The notes: generated from the letters alone by a model not told the origin. Positions 8,674 through 18,064 are shown, counted from the first letter of the stretch. The stretch: DNA of 64,000 nt from Lacisediminihabitans sp040549465 (GCF_040549465.1 NZ_JBEPTL010000016.1:25206-89205); one strand, 5' to 3'. Numbers and translations: made by a program.

Positions 8674-9690
8674 TCACCCGCCGATGGTCGACTCGCGCAT
8701 GACGAGCGTGGGTTCGACGACCAGTCCTTCGCGTGCCACCGGGCGTCCAGCAATGAGGTCGAGCAGCGCGCGGCCGGCGAGGCGACCGAGTTCTTCCAGG
8801 CGCAGGTTGACGGTGGTGAGGGGGGGCCGGCTGGCCATCGCCATCACATCCCAGTCGTCGAAACCTGTCACCGCGATGTCTGCGGGCACCGATTTGCCGA
8901 GTTCGCGCAGCCGATCGCAGACGCCTCGAGCGATTTGGTCGCTGCCGCAGGCGATGCCGTCGAGATCGCCGTGCTCCCGCACCAGGATGTCGACAGCCTG
9001 CCTGCCCCACCGCTCCGACCATTCCCCATAGAGGCTCTGACCCACCAGTCGATCGCCGAAACGGGCCTCTGCTGCCGTGGCACGCTTGATCGCCGCAGCA
9101 TGTCGGCTGGGCCCGGAGACATAGGCGATGCGGTGGCGGCCGATCGAGATCAGGTGGTCGGCGAGCATCTCCGCCCCACGACCATCGTCGAGGGTTATCG
9201 AGACATCGGCAGGGTCGCTCGAGGGGCTGAATGCGTAGACGACGGGCATCCCGAGATCGACGGGGGTGCGATAGTCAGTGTTTCTGCCTGTCACGATGAC
9301 ACCGTCGACACGACGTGATGCCAGCGAACGGAGGTAGTGCTGCTCACGCACCGGATCGTCACGCGTGTCGCACATCAAGACAGCCATCTGGCCGGCATTG
9401 AGTACATCTTCCGCTCCGAGCATTACGGGGATGCTGAATCGCCCGAAGGAGTCGGTGGTCAGCATTCCGACCGTGTAGCTGCGTCCCGATGACAACGCGC
9501 GACCACGCGCATCCATGATGAAACCCAGCTTCTCGGCGGCGTCGCGCACCCGTTCTCGCGTCTCCCGGCGCAGCTGGCCGGTGTTGTTCAGGGCCTTCGA
9601 CGCGGTACCGATCGACACTCCGGCCAGGGCGGCAACGTCGGTGATGCGCACGACAGAGGCAGAACCCCTGTTGCCCACATCACCGGTCAC
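8674..9690 (-). CDS. LacI-family transcriptional regulator of the arabinoside cassette
   Basis: A 338-residue LacI/GalR repressor. The N-terminal helix-turn-helix reads ITDVAALAGVSIGTASKALN (residues 16-35), followed by the hinge helix and a periplasmic-binding-protein-like sensor domain from SYTVGMLTTDSFG. Typical ligand-domain features are ILLL-type strands, GFDDWD and the C-terminal ARxLLDLIAGR. The GTG at 9690 has a good ribosome binding site (AAGGA). It is divergent from the GH127 gene across 188 bases that contain LacI-like palindromes, so it most likely represses the downstream sugar cassette. The inducer is inferred to be an arabinose-containing sugar, from gene context only. Confidence 0.9.
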   Translation of the reverse strand: MTGDVGNRGSASVVRITDVAALAGVSIGTASKALNNTGQLRRETRERVRDAAEKLGFIMDARGRALSSGRSYTVGMLTTDSFGRFSIPVMLGAEDVLNAGQMAVLMCDTRDDPVREQHYLRSLASRRVDGVIVTGRNTDYRTPVDLGMPVVYAFSPSSDPADVSITLDDGRGAEMLADHLISIGRHRIAYVSGPSRHAAAIKRATAAEARFGDRLVGQSLYGEWSERWGRQAVDILVREHGDLDGIACGSDQIARGVCDRLRELGKSVPADIAVTGFDDWDVMAMASRPPLTTVNLRLEELGRLAGRALLDLIAGRPVAREGLVVEPTLVMRESTIGG

Positions 9691-9821
9691 GGCAAAGTCC
9701 TTTCCTCAGGCATGCCTCGCTCGCTGCTCGACCACGCGCACTCACTTCATTGTAAATAGTGGCATGAATACTCGGAGCGCGACACTTGCGCGATTTCCGT
9801 TACCGCCCTAACCTGTCAACA

Positions 9822-9847
9822 GAAAACGTATTCCGTCTCCACGGAAT
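9822..9847 (+). promoter_or_regulatory. Candidate LacI-type operators upstream of GH127 gene
   Basis: Two palindromes lie 32-57 bases before the GH127 start. GAAAACGTATTC (9822-9833) is centred on CG, as LacI-family sites usually are, and matches its reverse complement at 10 of 12 positions. ATTCCGT-CTCC-ACGGAAT (9830-9847) is a perfect 7-base inverted repeat with a 4-base spacer. They overlap, so at most one is likely to be the true operator. Confidence 0.35.
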
Positions 9848-9878
9848 GACATTATCGTGACACAATTACGGAGCAAGT

Positions 9879-11864
9879 ATGACCGCAACGTCGCCGTCGC
9901 CCGCAACAGGCGTGACCACAGCACCGCATCGCGCCAGTCCGGTGCTTCCCTCCGATCACGCTCGGGTAGAGCTTCATCCGCTCGCCCCATCGGCAGCCCA
10001 GATCACTGATGGCTTCTGGTCGGTGCGGCAGGAGAGAAACGGACGCGACGCGATCCGATCGGCTTATCACCGCCTTGAGGAGGCCGGGAACTTCGACAAC
10101 CTGCGCCTCGCCGCAGGACTGAAAAGCGGCGAAGCCATCGGACCGATCTTCATGGACTCCGATGTCTACAAATGGTTGGAGGCGCTCGCCTTCGAATACG
10201 GACGTGCTCCGGCCGAGGATCTACTCACCATGCAGCGTGAGATCACCGAGCTCATCGCCGCGGCGCAGGCGGATGACGGCTACCTCGACTCCGTGCAGCA
10301 GGTTCGGCACGCCGCGGAGGGCCGCTACGTACAGTTGCCGTGGAGCCACGAACACTACTGCGCCGGTCACCTCTTCCAAGCGGCGGTCGCGCAGGTGCGC
10401 GCCACCGGTGACAGAGGTCTGCTGGATGTCGCGGTGAAACTCGCCGATCATCTCGTCGCGACCTTCGGTGAGGACAAGCGCCACGACGTCGACGGACACC
10501 CCGTGGTCGAGATGGGCCTGGTCGAGCTCTACCGCGAGACCGACAACCGGGACTACCTCGAGCTGGCCCGATACTTCACCGACGCCCGCGGACACGGCCT
10601 GTTGGAGAAGTACGGCGCCGAACCGACCTACTTCTCCGATCGTATTCCGGTGAGGGAGGCTACGACCGTCGAAGGGCACGCCGTCCGCGCTGTCTACCTC
10701 GGGGCCGGTGCCACGGATGTCGCCATTGAGCTCGGCGATGACTCGCTCGTCGAAACCCTGGAGCGCCAGTTCGCATCGATGATGTCGTCCAAAGCGTTCA
10801 TCACCGGCGGACTCGGATCGCGATGGGACAGGGAAGCATTCGGCGACCCCTATGAACTCCCGACGGATCGTGGCTACGCCGAAACCTGCGCTGCCATCGG
10901 GGGAGTGCAGTGGGCGTGGCGGCTGTTGCTGGCCACCGGCAAGCCCGTCTACGCGGATGCGATGGAACGGCTGCTCTACAACGCCTTCCTGCCCGGCGTA
11001 TCGCTCTCGGGCACCGAATACTTCTACGTCAATCCGCTGCAACTGCGCGCAGATGCCCACGCCGACGAGAATCGATCGCCGGCACACGGCCGCCGCGGCT
11101 GGTTCGACTGCGCCTGCTGCCCGCCGAACATCATGCGAACCTTCGCGAGCCTCGACGCCTACCTCGCCACCCGATCGGACGGAAACCTCCAGCTGCACCA
11201 GTACGCCAACGGCAGCTTCGCCGGGGACAACGGAGCGGTGCGAGTCAGCACCGACTATCCGTGGAGCGGCTCGATCGCCGTCGAGATCCTGGAGTCGACA
11301 GGCACCTGGAGCCTCGACCTCCGCATCCCGGCCTGGTCCGATTCGGCGACGCTGACCGTCAACGGCGAGTCCGTCGACGTCGAGACGACCCCGAGTTCCT
11401 ACGCACGAATCACCAGGGAATTCTCCGCGGGCGATGTGGTGGTGCTCGAGTTGGACACCACCGTGCGGTTGTACTCCGCCGATTCCCGCATCGATGCGAG
11501 TCGCGGACAGGTTGCCGTGGAACGCGGGCCGCTCGTCTACGCCCTCGAACACGTCGACGCGCCCGATGTGGCGGTCGACGACGTCCTGGTGGATGCGGAC
11601 GCCACCATCGGCACCACGGCACGAGATGATCTCTTCGGCGGGATCGTCACCGTCGATCTGCAGGGTTCCGCCCCGTCGTCGCACGCCGATACCGCCTGGC
11701 CCTATCGGAGGTCGCGAGCCGGAGACGAGGGCGAGGGATACCCGGGAGCCAACCCGACCGGCGGGCCGCCGCATCCGCAGTCCGTCACACTGACCACCAT
11801 TCCGTACTACGCCTGGGCCAACCGCGAGATCGGCCCGATGCGCGTGTGGCTGCCGAGCAGGTGA
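9879..11864 (+). CDS. GH127 family beta-L-arabinofuranosidase
   Basis: A 661-residue glycoside hydrolase of family 127 (DUF1680), which cleaves terminal beta-L-arabinofuranosyl units, for example from plant hydroxyproline-rich glycoproteins. The catalytic zinc-thiolate site is recognisable. YAETC supplies the acid/base glutamate (Glu335) and a cysteine ligand (Cys337). CACCPPN supplies the adjacent cysteine pair (Cys413-Cys414), one of which would be the nucleophile. The N-terminal (alpha/alpha)6 barrel contains the HEHYCAGHLFQAAVA-like motif, and the C terminus is the beta-sandwich region. There is no signal peptide, so it would act on imported oligosaccharides. GGAG lies 5 bases before the ATG. 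Its stop overlaps a possible GTG start of the binding-protein gene, which points to an operon. Confidence 0.9.
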   Translation: MTATSPSPATGVTTAPHRASPVLPSDHARVELHPLAPSAAQITDGFWSVRQERNGRDAIRSAYHRLEEAGNFDNLRLAAGLKSGEAIGPIFMDSDVYKWLEALAFEYGRAPAEDLLTMQREITELIAAAQADDGYLDSVQQVRHAAEGRYVQLPWSHEHYCAGHLFQAAVAQVRATGDRGLLDVAVKLADHLVATFGEDKRHDVDGHPVVEMGLVELYRETDNRDYLELARYFTDARGHGLLEKYGAEPTYFSDRIPVREATTVEGHAVRAVYLGAGATDVAIELGDDSLVETLERQFASMMSSKAFITGGLGSRWDREAFGDPYELPTDRGYAETCAAIGGVQWAWRLLLATGKPVYADAMERLLYNAFLPGVSLSGTEYFYVNPLQLRADAHADENRSPAHGRRGWFDCACCPPNIMRTFASLDAYLATRSDGNLQLHQYANGSFAGDNGAVRVSTDYPWSGSIAVEILESTGTWSLDLRIPAWSDSATLTVNGESVDVETTPSSYARITREFSAGDVVVLELDTTVRLYSADSRIDASRGQVAVERGPLVYALEHVDAPDVAVDDVLVDADATIGTTARDDLFGGIVTVDLQGSAPSSHADTAWPYRRSRAGDEGEGYPGANPTGGPPHPQSVTLTTIPYYAWANREIGPMRVWLPSR

Positions 11865-11869
11865 CCCGG

Positions 11870-13177
11870 ATGGACAGGAGACAGTTTCTCGCCGGGACGA
11901 TCCTCGGCGCGGCTTCACTCACGCTGGCCGGATGCGCCGGCACACTTCCGCCGATCAATTCGAGCAGCAGCAGTTTCTCTCGAAAGGCGACCGGCACCGT
12001 CGAGGTCTGGTGCCGATCGGCCACCCAGACCGGCCTGACTGCCGCCGTCGCTGGCTTCAACAAAGCACACAGTGACCTGAAGGTGAACCTCACGCCGGTT
12101 CCCGACGGGCAGTACGTGACCAAGCTGGCCACGGCGATCAGAGGGGGAGAGCCGCCGGATGTCGTAGACATCGACGACATCAACTCCCAGTTGTTCATCT
12201 TCCGCGACTCCTTCGCCGATCTCACGCACGTGATCAACCAGCTGTCCTACGTCGACAACCTGTCGAACGGGCACCTCCACCTCCTGGCGCGAGGCGACAA
12301 ATACTTCGGACTTCCGTACCTCGCCGACAACTCGATGCTGTTCGTGAACACCGAACTCTTCGATCGAGCGGATGTCGACCTGAAGAGCAGCACGAAGGAC
12401 TTCGCCGGTCTGCTCGAGGCGGCAGGCAAAATCAGGAAGCTCGGCGACGACACCTACGCCTGGACCTTCCCCGGAAATTCTCCCGGTGCCCTCGGCTTCG
12501 TTGTGCAGCCGCACATCTGGGCCACCAAGAGCGATCTGATCAAGGGAGATATCGGCTCGCAGAGCGGCGACATCGTCGGCAACGACTCCGTTCAACAGAC
12601 GCTGGAGTTCTATCGCCAGCTCTGGAAAGACGACCTGGTGTCACGGGCATCCTTCACCGACGACGCCTCCCGCTGGGGCGGAGATTTTCGGGCAGGCACC
12701 GTCGGCATGATGCCCACCTCCTACGGAGCGGTCGTGCCCGCAGCCTCGAAGAGCATGCGCGCCAAGATGGACGCCGTGCTGCTGCCGGGACCGACGGGTG
12801 GCACCGCGTTCTTCGATGGCGGCGACAACATGTGCATCCCGAACGGTGCCGCGAATGCGCCCGGTGGTTGGGAGTTCATGACGTACGCCACCGACCTCGA
12901 GCAGCAGAGTGCGCTGCCTGACGGCGGCTATTTCCCGATCCGAGCGGATGCCGCCACCGATGCCTACCGCAAGAAGTACCCCCTCGCCGCGCTTCCCCTC
13001 GACAACCTCGACAAGGGTTACGCACCGCAGACACTCGCCTACAACCTGCTCTACAACCAGGCCGCCGGACCGTGGCTGGCGATGTTCCGCGCCGCGGTCT
13101 TCGGCTCCAGCGTCGCCTCGGCTATGAAACAGGCCCAAATGGCCTACGACAGAATCCTCGACCAGGCCCAGGCCTGA
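11870..13177 (+). CDS. Sugar ABC transporter solute-binding lipoprotein
   Basis: A roughly 435-residue extracellular binding protein (family 1 type). MDRRQFLAGTILGAASLTLA ends in a lipobox LAGC, so it is exported and lipid-anchored. The RRQFL core may direct Tat export. A serine-rich linker follows, then GTVEVWCRSATQTG begins the mature domain. Typical family motifs include PDVVDIDDINSQ and the late GGWEFMTYATDLEQQ. The ATG at 11870 places the signal peptide correctly. A GTG at 11861 would overlap the GH127 stop as GTGA and add three residues, and I cannot exclude it. It is followed by two permease genes and presumably delivers arabinose-containing oligosaccharides. No ATP-binding subunit is in the cluster, as is common where one MsiK/UgpC-type ATPase is shared. 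Confidence 0.9.
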   Translation: MDRRQFLAGTILGAASLTLAGCAGTLPPINSSSSSFSRKATGTVEVWCRSATQTGLTAAVAGFNKAHSDLKVNLTPVPDGQYVTKLATAIRGGEPPDVVDIDDINSQLFIFRDSFADLTHVINQLSYVDNLSNGHLHLLARGDKYFGLPYLADNSMLFVNTELFDRADVDLKSSTKDFAGLLEAAGKIRKLGDDTYAWTFPGNSPGALGFVVQPHIWATKSDLIKGDIGSQSGDIVGNDSVQQTLEFYRQLWKDDLVSRASFTDDASRWGGDFRAGTVGMMPTSYGAVVPAASKSMRAKMDAVLLPGPTGGTAFFDGGDNMCIPNGAANAPGGWEFMTYATDLEQQSALPDGGYFPIRADAATDAYRKKYPLAALPLDNLDKGYAPQTLAYNLLYNQAAGPWLAMFRAAVFGSSVASAMKQAQMAYDRILDQAQA

Positions 13178-13197
13178 AACCCACAGGAAGGCTCGCC

Positions 13198-14145
13198 ATG
13201 TCATCGACGACAGCAGCGCGACGCACGCTCGCGACAACGCCGAGAACCGGTCCGAAACGCGACGCTCCACGGTCATCGCTCACCCATCCGCCGAGAACCG
13301 GGTTTGCACTGGTCACGCCCGCCGTGCTGTTCGTGCTGGTGTTCGCACTCGCACCGCTGGCGGTGGCGGTCTACATCTCGCTGACTAACTGGCCGCTGAT
13401 CGGTGACTACCGATTCATCGGCATCCAGAACTATCTGACGCTGTTCCAGGATCCAGCCCTCGTGCAGTCGATCCTGTACACGCTGCTGTATACGACGATC
13501 GTCACCGTTCCGATTCTGGTACTCGGGTATTTCCTGGCCGTGCTGGTGCGGTCGAAGCGGCGCGGATCCACGGTGCTGCGCACGATCTTCTTTCTGCCCT
13601 ACGTCGTCGGTCTCACGACCCTGAGTTTCATGCTGGTACTCGAGGCTCAACCGAACTCCGGACTGCTCAATGTGATCCTCAAGCTGCTCGGCATCACCGA
13701 CGGCACGACGGCCTGGCTGGTGAATGGCCCTCTGGCGACGCTGCTCATCTGCGTTCTCGTGGTCTGGGCGGTCTCCGGCCTCACCATGGTGCTCCTCATG
13801 TCGAGCATGTAGGGAATTCCCGACGAGATCTACGAGGCAGCCGCCCTCGAAGGAGCGACCTGGTGGCAGCAGGAGCGCTTGATCACGCTGCCGATGATCA
13901 GGAACACCGTGGCGCTCAGCGTCATCCTCTCGGTGATCGGCTCGCTACTCGCATTCACCCAGTTCTACATCCTGACCAAGGGCGGGCCGGGCACCGAGAC
14001 GCAGACCATCGTCAACTACATCTACAACCGTGGTTTCGTTCAGCTGCAGCTAGGTGCCGCGACCGCTGAGGCTTTCGCACTGATCATCGTGGTCGGCCTC
14101 GTCACCGCTTTCCAGTTCTGGGCACTCCGCAACCGCGATGAGTGA
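13198..14145 (+). pseudogene. Sugar ABC transporter permease (MalF/UgpA type), interrupted by an in-frame TAG
   Basis: Read through, this is a 315-residue inner-membrane permease of the first (MalF-like) type, starting ATG 13198 after AGGAAGG. Six hydrophobic segments are visible, beginning RTGFALVTPAVLFVLVFALA. Codon 205 is TAG (13810-13812), lying between LLMSSM and GIPDEIYEAAALEGA. Homologues normally have glutamine here, so a single CAG to TAG transition explains it. The reading frame continues intact to TGA at 14143-14145 and includes the EAA loop that docks to the ATPase. The truncated 204-residue product would lack this loop and two membrane segments, so import would fail unless the stop is suppressed. 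The cause may be genuine inactivation or a base-call error. Confidence 0.85.
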
Positions 14146-14196
14146 CAACGAACAAACCGCTGGCCTGCAGACACCGACGATGACGAGGATGACATC

Positions 14197-15138
14197 ATGA
14201 CGACAGCAACCACCCGCACCGCGGTTCTGGTTTCCGATCGCGCGGGCGACGCACCCCGCGCGAGTCGTGGCAAACGAAGTCAGGGGAGCGTCGGACATCC
14301 ACGCGACACGCGGGTCAAGCGCACCCTCTTCGTGATCGCGGGAGTCGGATCGGCCCTCATCTTCGGTCTGCCACTGCTCTGGGCAATCCTGCGCGCGTTT
14401 CAGCCCAACGAGGTAATTATCGCCGCGCCCACCTGGTCGAGTTTCTGGCATTTCGGCTTTCAGAACTTCGCCGCGATCTTCAGCCCGTCCTCGCATCTTC
14501 TGACCGGACTGCTGAACAGCCTGATCGTGTCAATCTCGACGGCGATCATCACCGCGGTGGTCGCCACGCTGGCCGGCTACGGCTTCGCCAAGTTCCGCTT
14601 CCGTGGCTCGAAGGTGGTCTTCGGCCTGATCCTCGTCACCATGATGGTTCCGTTCCAGGCGATCCTCACGCCGCTGTACCTCGAACTCAACGCGATGAAG
14701 CTCACCAACTCGCTGCTCGGTCTCATCCTCTTCTACGTCACTGTCAACCTGCCTTTCGGGGTCTTCGTGATGCGCAACGCCTTCGAATCGATCCCCTCGG
14801 AACTCGAAGACTCGGCCCACGTCGACGGAGCAAGTCGCACAAGGATGCTCGTCTCGGTACTCAGGCCGATGCTGCTGCCGGGGGCCGCTACCGCAGCGCT
14901 CTACGCGTTCCTCGCCTCGTGGACCGAGTTCCTCGGCGCCCTCACCTTCCTCACCAAAGACAGCCTGTACACCCTGCCGATCGCGCTGCTGAACCTGCAG
15001 ACCGGTGCCTACGGCCAGGTCAACTTCGGCACCCTCGTGGCGGGAGCGGTCATCGCGATGATTCCCTGCATCGCCCTCTACATCGGCCTGCAGAAGTTCT
15101 ATGTGGCCGGACTCTCATCGGGTGCGCTCAAGGGTTAG
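14197..15138 (+). CDS. Sugar ABC transporter permease (MalG/UgpE type)
   Basis: A 313-residue inner-membrane permease of the second (MalG-like) type. A 40-residue charged cytoplasmic N terminus precedes the first helix, TLFVIAGVGSALIFGLPLLW. Five further membrane segments follow, and the EAA-type loop reads SELEDSAHVDGASRTRM. PFGVFVMRNAFESIP just before it is typical. The gene follows the interrupted permease by 51 bases and completes the GH127 transport cassette. Its 3' end overlaps the converging MFS gene by 11 bases. The intact state of this gene suggests that loss of its partner is recent, or is a sequencing artefact. Confidence 0.9.
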   Translation: MTTATTRTAVLVSDRAGDAPRASRGKRSQGSVGHPRDTRVKRTLFVIAGVGSALIFGLPLLWAILRAFQPNEVIIAAPTWSSFWHFGFQNFAAIFSPSSHLLTGLLNSLIVSISTAIITAVVATLAGYGFAKFRFRGSKVVFGLILVTMMVPFQAILTPLYLELNAMKLTNSLLGLILFYVTVNLPFGVFVMRNAFESIPSELEDSAHVDGASRTRMLVSVLRPMLLPGAATAALYAFLASWTEFLGALTFLTKDSLYTLPIALLNLQTGAYGQVNFGTLVAGAVIAMIPCIALYIGLQKFYVAGLSSGALKG

Positions 15139-16561
15139 GTCGGGTGGCGACGCGTCCTCGCCTGGCGCGGGCCACGCGCAGATCGTCTGCAGCGTTCCTG
15201 TCGATGAACAGGGCCTCGAGGGTCGCACCGAGGGTGATGATCGCCAACACTACGAACGCGAACCGATAGGCATCCAGCCCTGAATCCACGCCGTAGACGA
15301 CCTGCCCGGCGCGCAGGGCCACCGCACCGACGGCTACGCCGAACCCCGCCGCGACCTGCTGGATCGTCGATGCGAGGGTGTTCGCCGAGGTCATGTCCCG
15401 CGGTTTGATATCGGCGAAGGCGATCGTGTTGTAGGCAGTGAACCCCACAGACCTGGCCACCCCGCTGAAGAGCAGCAATGCCGCGATCAGCGCGTATGCG
15501 GTGGCGCCACCGAGCAGTGCCATCAGTCCGATGCTCACGGCGGCCGCAAAACTCGACGCGAGCAGCACCGTGCGAAAACCGAATCGCACCAGCAGGGGAG
15601 TGGTGAGAGGCTTGATGGCCAGGTTGCCGATAAAGACGAAGAGCACCAGCGCGCCAGAGGTTACCGGCGACCAGCCGAGTGCGTCCTGGAACAGCAGCGG
15701 GAGCAGAAACGGCACCGCGACGATGGTCAGCCGAAACAGCGAACCGCCGGCGTGGGTCACCCGGAAGGTCTGCACCTTCAACGCCCTCAGATCGAGCAAT
15801 GGATGTTTAGCCCTCAACAGATGCGCGATGGCGAGTGCGCTCAGCACAACCCCAGCCACGGCGGAGATCACCACCACATCCACTGCCGGGTCAGCACCGG
15901 CAAGCTCGGCTCCGAGCCAGGTGAGGGCGCCGAGTCCGCCGCAGGTGAGCGCCAGTCCGAGCCAATCGAGCGACGGCGGCTGGTCACGCTGCTCTCGCGG
16001 CACGAGACGGAGGGCGGCGATGAAGGCGATCACGCCGAGTGGGACGTTGATCAGAAAGATCCACTGCCAGGAGGCATAGGTGGTGATGAGGCCACCGGCG
16101 AGGGGAGCGATCACCGGGGCAACCAGAGCCGGCCAGGTAAGCCAGGCGATCGCCCTGATGAGGTCGCGCTTCTCTGTCACGCGCAACACGACAAGTCGAC
16201 CGACCGGAACCATCATGGCTCCGCCGATCCCCTGGAGTACTCTCATAGCCACCAGCTCCGGCAGGCTTGTGCTGAGAGCACAGAGAACGGATGCCAGCGT
16301 GAAGATGACGATGGCAGCGGGAAAGACCAGCCGTGCGCCGAACTTCTCGGTGAGCCATCCACTCAGCGGTATCAGCACGGCCAGGGTGAGTAGGTAGGCG
16401 GTGATGGTGACGCTGATCGCCGCGGAGTTCACTCCGAAGCTGTCCGCCATCCGAGGCGCCGCTGTGGCCAGGATGGTGCCGTCAAGGTTCTCCATGAAGA
16501 AGGTACCGGCAACCAGGAGGGTGAGGGCTTTCTGTCGCCGCCCTGTCCCGCTATCACCCAT
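15128..16561 (-). CDS. DHA2-family MFS drug/metabolite exporter (EmrB/QacA type)
   Basis: A 477-residue major-facilitator antiporter with about fourteen hydrophobic segments. Family markers are NLDGTILATAAPRMADSF in the first helix, the A-motif-like GWLTEKFGARLVF, RVLQGIGGAMMVPVGRLVV (motif B region) and APVIAPLAGGLITTYASWQW (antiporter motif C and the conserved loop). It would export small hydrophobic compounds using the proton gradient. The substrate cannot be predicted. Transcription converges with the ABC permease gene. No dedicated regulator sits next to it. Confidence 0.88.
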   Translation of the reverse strand: MGDSGTGRRQKALTLLVAGTFFMENLDGTILATAAPRMADSFGVNSAAISVTITAYLLTLAVLIPLSGWLTEKFGARLVFPAAIVIFTLASVLCALSTSLPELVAMRVLQGIGGAMMVPVGRLVVLRVTEKRDLIRAIAWLTWPALVAPVIAPLAGGLITTYASWQWIFLINVPLGVIAFIAALRLVPREQRDQPPSLDWLGLALTCGGLGALTWLGAELAGADPAVDVVVISAVAGVVLSALAIAHLLRAKHPLLDLRALKVQTFRVTHAGGSLFRLTIVAVPFLLPLLFQDALGWSPVTSGALVLFVFIGNLAIKPLTTPLLVRFGFRTVLLASSFAAAVSIGLMALLGGATAYALIAALLLFSGVARSVGFTAYNTIAFADIKPRDMTSANTLASTIQQVAAGFGVAVGAVALRAGQVVYGVDSGLDAYRFAFVVLAIITLGATLEALFIDRNAADDLRVARARRGRVATRPNP

Positions 16562-16621
16562 ACAGACGACGCTATCGGATGCGCGACGCTGGAATTTTCA
16601 CCAGAGGAGAGACGGGTGACC

Positions 16622-17038
16622 TTAAGCTGCGGTCGGCACTCGCACCAGGCTCACCACGGGAATCTGCCGTTCGGTTTTCGTCTCGTAGTCGGCGAAAAAG
16701 GGATAGGTCTCCTTGAGCATCGCCCACTCCCGTTCGCGATCATCGCCCTCGAGTGCAACCGCCGTCGCATCGAACCTTTCGTCAGCGACTTCGACAGTGA
16801 CGCTGGGGGAGGCCACGAGATTGCGATACCAGTGCGGATGGTCATCTGAGCCCATGTTGGCTGCGACCACGAGCATCCGTCCGTCCTCCGGGTGGAACAT
16901 CATCGGCGAGGTGCGTAGCTCGCCGGATTTTTCTCCGGTCGTGGTCAGCAGGAGCAGCCGGTCACGGTGCATCCCCTCGATCTCCTGGCCCGCGCGAAAC
17001 TGCTCGATGACTTGTGGGTTAACAGCGAGAATATCCAT
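16622..17038 (-). CDS. Deazaflavin (F420)-dependent nitroreductase-family protein
   Basis: A 138-residue split beta-barrel protein of the DDN/nitroreductase family of F420-binding enzymes. The N-terminal QVIEQFRAGQEIEGMHRDRL, the LLLTTTGEKSGELRTSPMMF core and HPHWYRNLVASPSVTVEV are family signatures; the GxKSG-x-R-x-x-P pattern is diagnostic. Members reduce quinones, nitro compounds or enones using reduced F420. The presence of cofC and cofD at 61-62.6 kb supports cofactor availability. It is a single cytoplasmic gene 49 bases downstream of the GNAT gene. The substrate is unknown. Confidence 0.88.
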   Translation of the reverse strand: MDILAVNPQVIEQFRAGQEIEGMHRDRLLLLTTTGEKSGELRTSPMMFHPEDGRMLVVAANMGSDDHPHWYRNLVASPSVTVEVADERFDATAVALEGDDREREWAMLKETYPFFADYETKTERQIPVVSLVRVPTAA

Positions 17039-17087
17039 GACCCCGTTGTAGTCCGTGATTCGCCAGAGCGAAAGGGCCGATTCGTGC

Positions 17088-17372
17088 TCAGCGACTCAGC
17101 AGCCCTGCGCGATCGGGATGCTTTTCGAACCATTCGCCGACGTACCAGCACATCGGCACGATCCGCAGGTCACCGGATGCCTCGACGTCATTGACCGCGA
17201 ACTCGACGACCTCTGCGGCATACCCGTGCCCGCGGAGGTGCGGAGCCGTATAGGTGTGGGTGAAGGAGACCGACGTGCCGAGGACCGCATAATCGACAAC
17301 GGCGACGAGATCGCCGTCGATACGGAAGGCATATCGCTTGGCATCCGGTTCGTGCGCGAATTCTCTGGCCAC
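17088..17372 (-). CDS. Small GNAT-type acetyltransferase (YjdJ-like)
   Basis: A 94-residue single-domain N-acetyltransferase of the short YjdJ/GNAT group (about 90-100 residues). The acetyl-CoA-binding segment is APHLRGHGYAAEVVEFAV (the RGxGYA variant), and IVPMCWYVGEWFEKHPD is the family's C-terminal signature. It starts at GTG 17372. It lies 10 bases downstream of the broken DUF2510 gene on the same strand, so it may have been part of that operon. Acceptor unknown. Confidence 0.85.
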   Translation of the reverse strand: MAREFAHEPDAKRYAFRIDGDLVAVVDYAVLGTSVSFTHTYTAPHLRGHGYAAEVVEFAVNDVEASGDLRIVPMCWYVGEWFEKHPDRAGLLSR

Positions 17373-17381
17373 CGGTTCAGC

Positions 17382-18064
17382 CTACGTCGAGCGATTCTCC
17401 GGTGGGGTCCTCGGCGGAATCGTCGGCCAGTTGAGCTCCGCCCACGGGAAGACCAGCCCAGGAGACGAGCGTCCAGCCCTGGCGGCGATGATCTCGACAT
17501 CGGCATCGAATCGCGTGAAGAATGCGTGGCCGTCCGAAGCACCAGGCATCGTGACGTCGAGTTTGCCAAGACCCCCGGCGAAAGCCGTCTCCAGGTAGGT
17601 GTGAATGGATGCCCGATCACTACGCACCAGCGTTGACGCGAAGATGGCGTCGATCGGCTCGTCACCGAGTTCATGCCGACCGCAAGGTTTGCGTCGTTGG
17701 CTGAAACCTGGCCAAAAGGCATCGCTGCCGTCGTAACCTCGTCTTTTTCGATCACGACCGGAGTGGGACTCGGGCTGGACATGAGTGCGGGCGACTGTTC
17801 CTCATGGGACGCCAGAGTCGGATGGCTGGCTTGGCCGACGGCGGAGGTGACCACGATGAGAGTGAGGGCCGCTGCTGCGCCGCCGACCAAGAACAGTCGG
17901 GTTCTCGGTTTACGGCTGGCGTACCAGGAGCGAAAAGACTTCGTCTCCGATGTCGGGAGTGTCGGTGACGAGTGGCGAAGTTCCGTCCATCCTGCGCCAT
18001 CCCAGTAGCGGAGTTGACCTGGTTCATCGGGTACGGCCTACCAACCGGCCGGCGGCAGGGCCAT
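17382..18064 (-). pseudogene. DUF2510-domain membrane protein, broken by amber codon and frameshift
   Basis: Reading from ATG 18064, which has an ideal GAAGGA site 6 bases upstream, the protein starts MALPPAGW and then meets TAG (18040-18038). DUF2510 domains have tyrosine at this position (PAGWY). The frame continues as DEPGQLRYWDGAGWTELR (the DUF2510 core), a basic stretch and a membrane helix LFLVGGAAAALTLIVVTSAV. At about 17672-17682 the frame must shift by one base, from ANLAVG into HELGDEPIDAIFASTL. The rest then runs to the stop at 17382 as a roughly 95-residue extracytoplasmic domain I do not recognise. Two independent lesions argue for decay, although base errors in a draft assembly would look the same. 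Confidence 0.75.

Noticed and set aside
10221..11918. A 565-codon minus-strand frame opposite the GH127 gene
   Set aside because: A high-GC antisense shadow; the plus-strand protein has the complete zinc-thiolate site.
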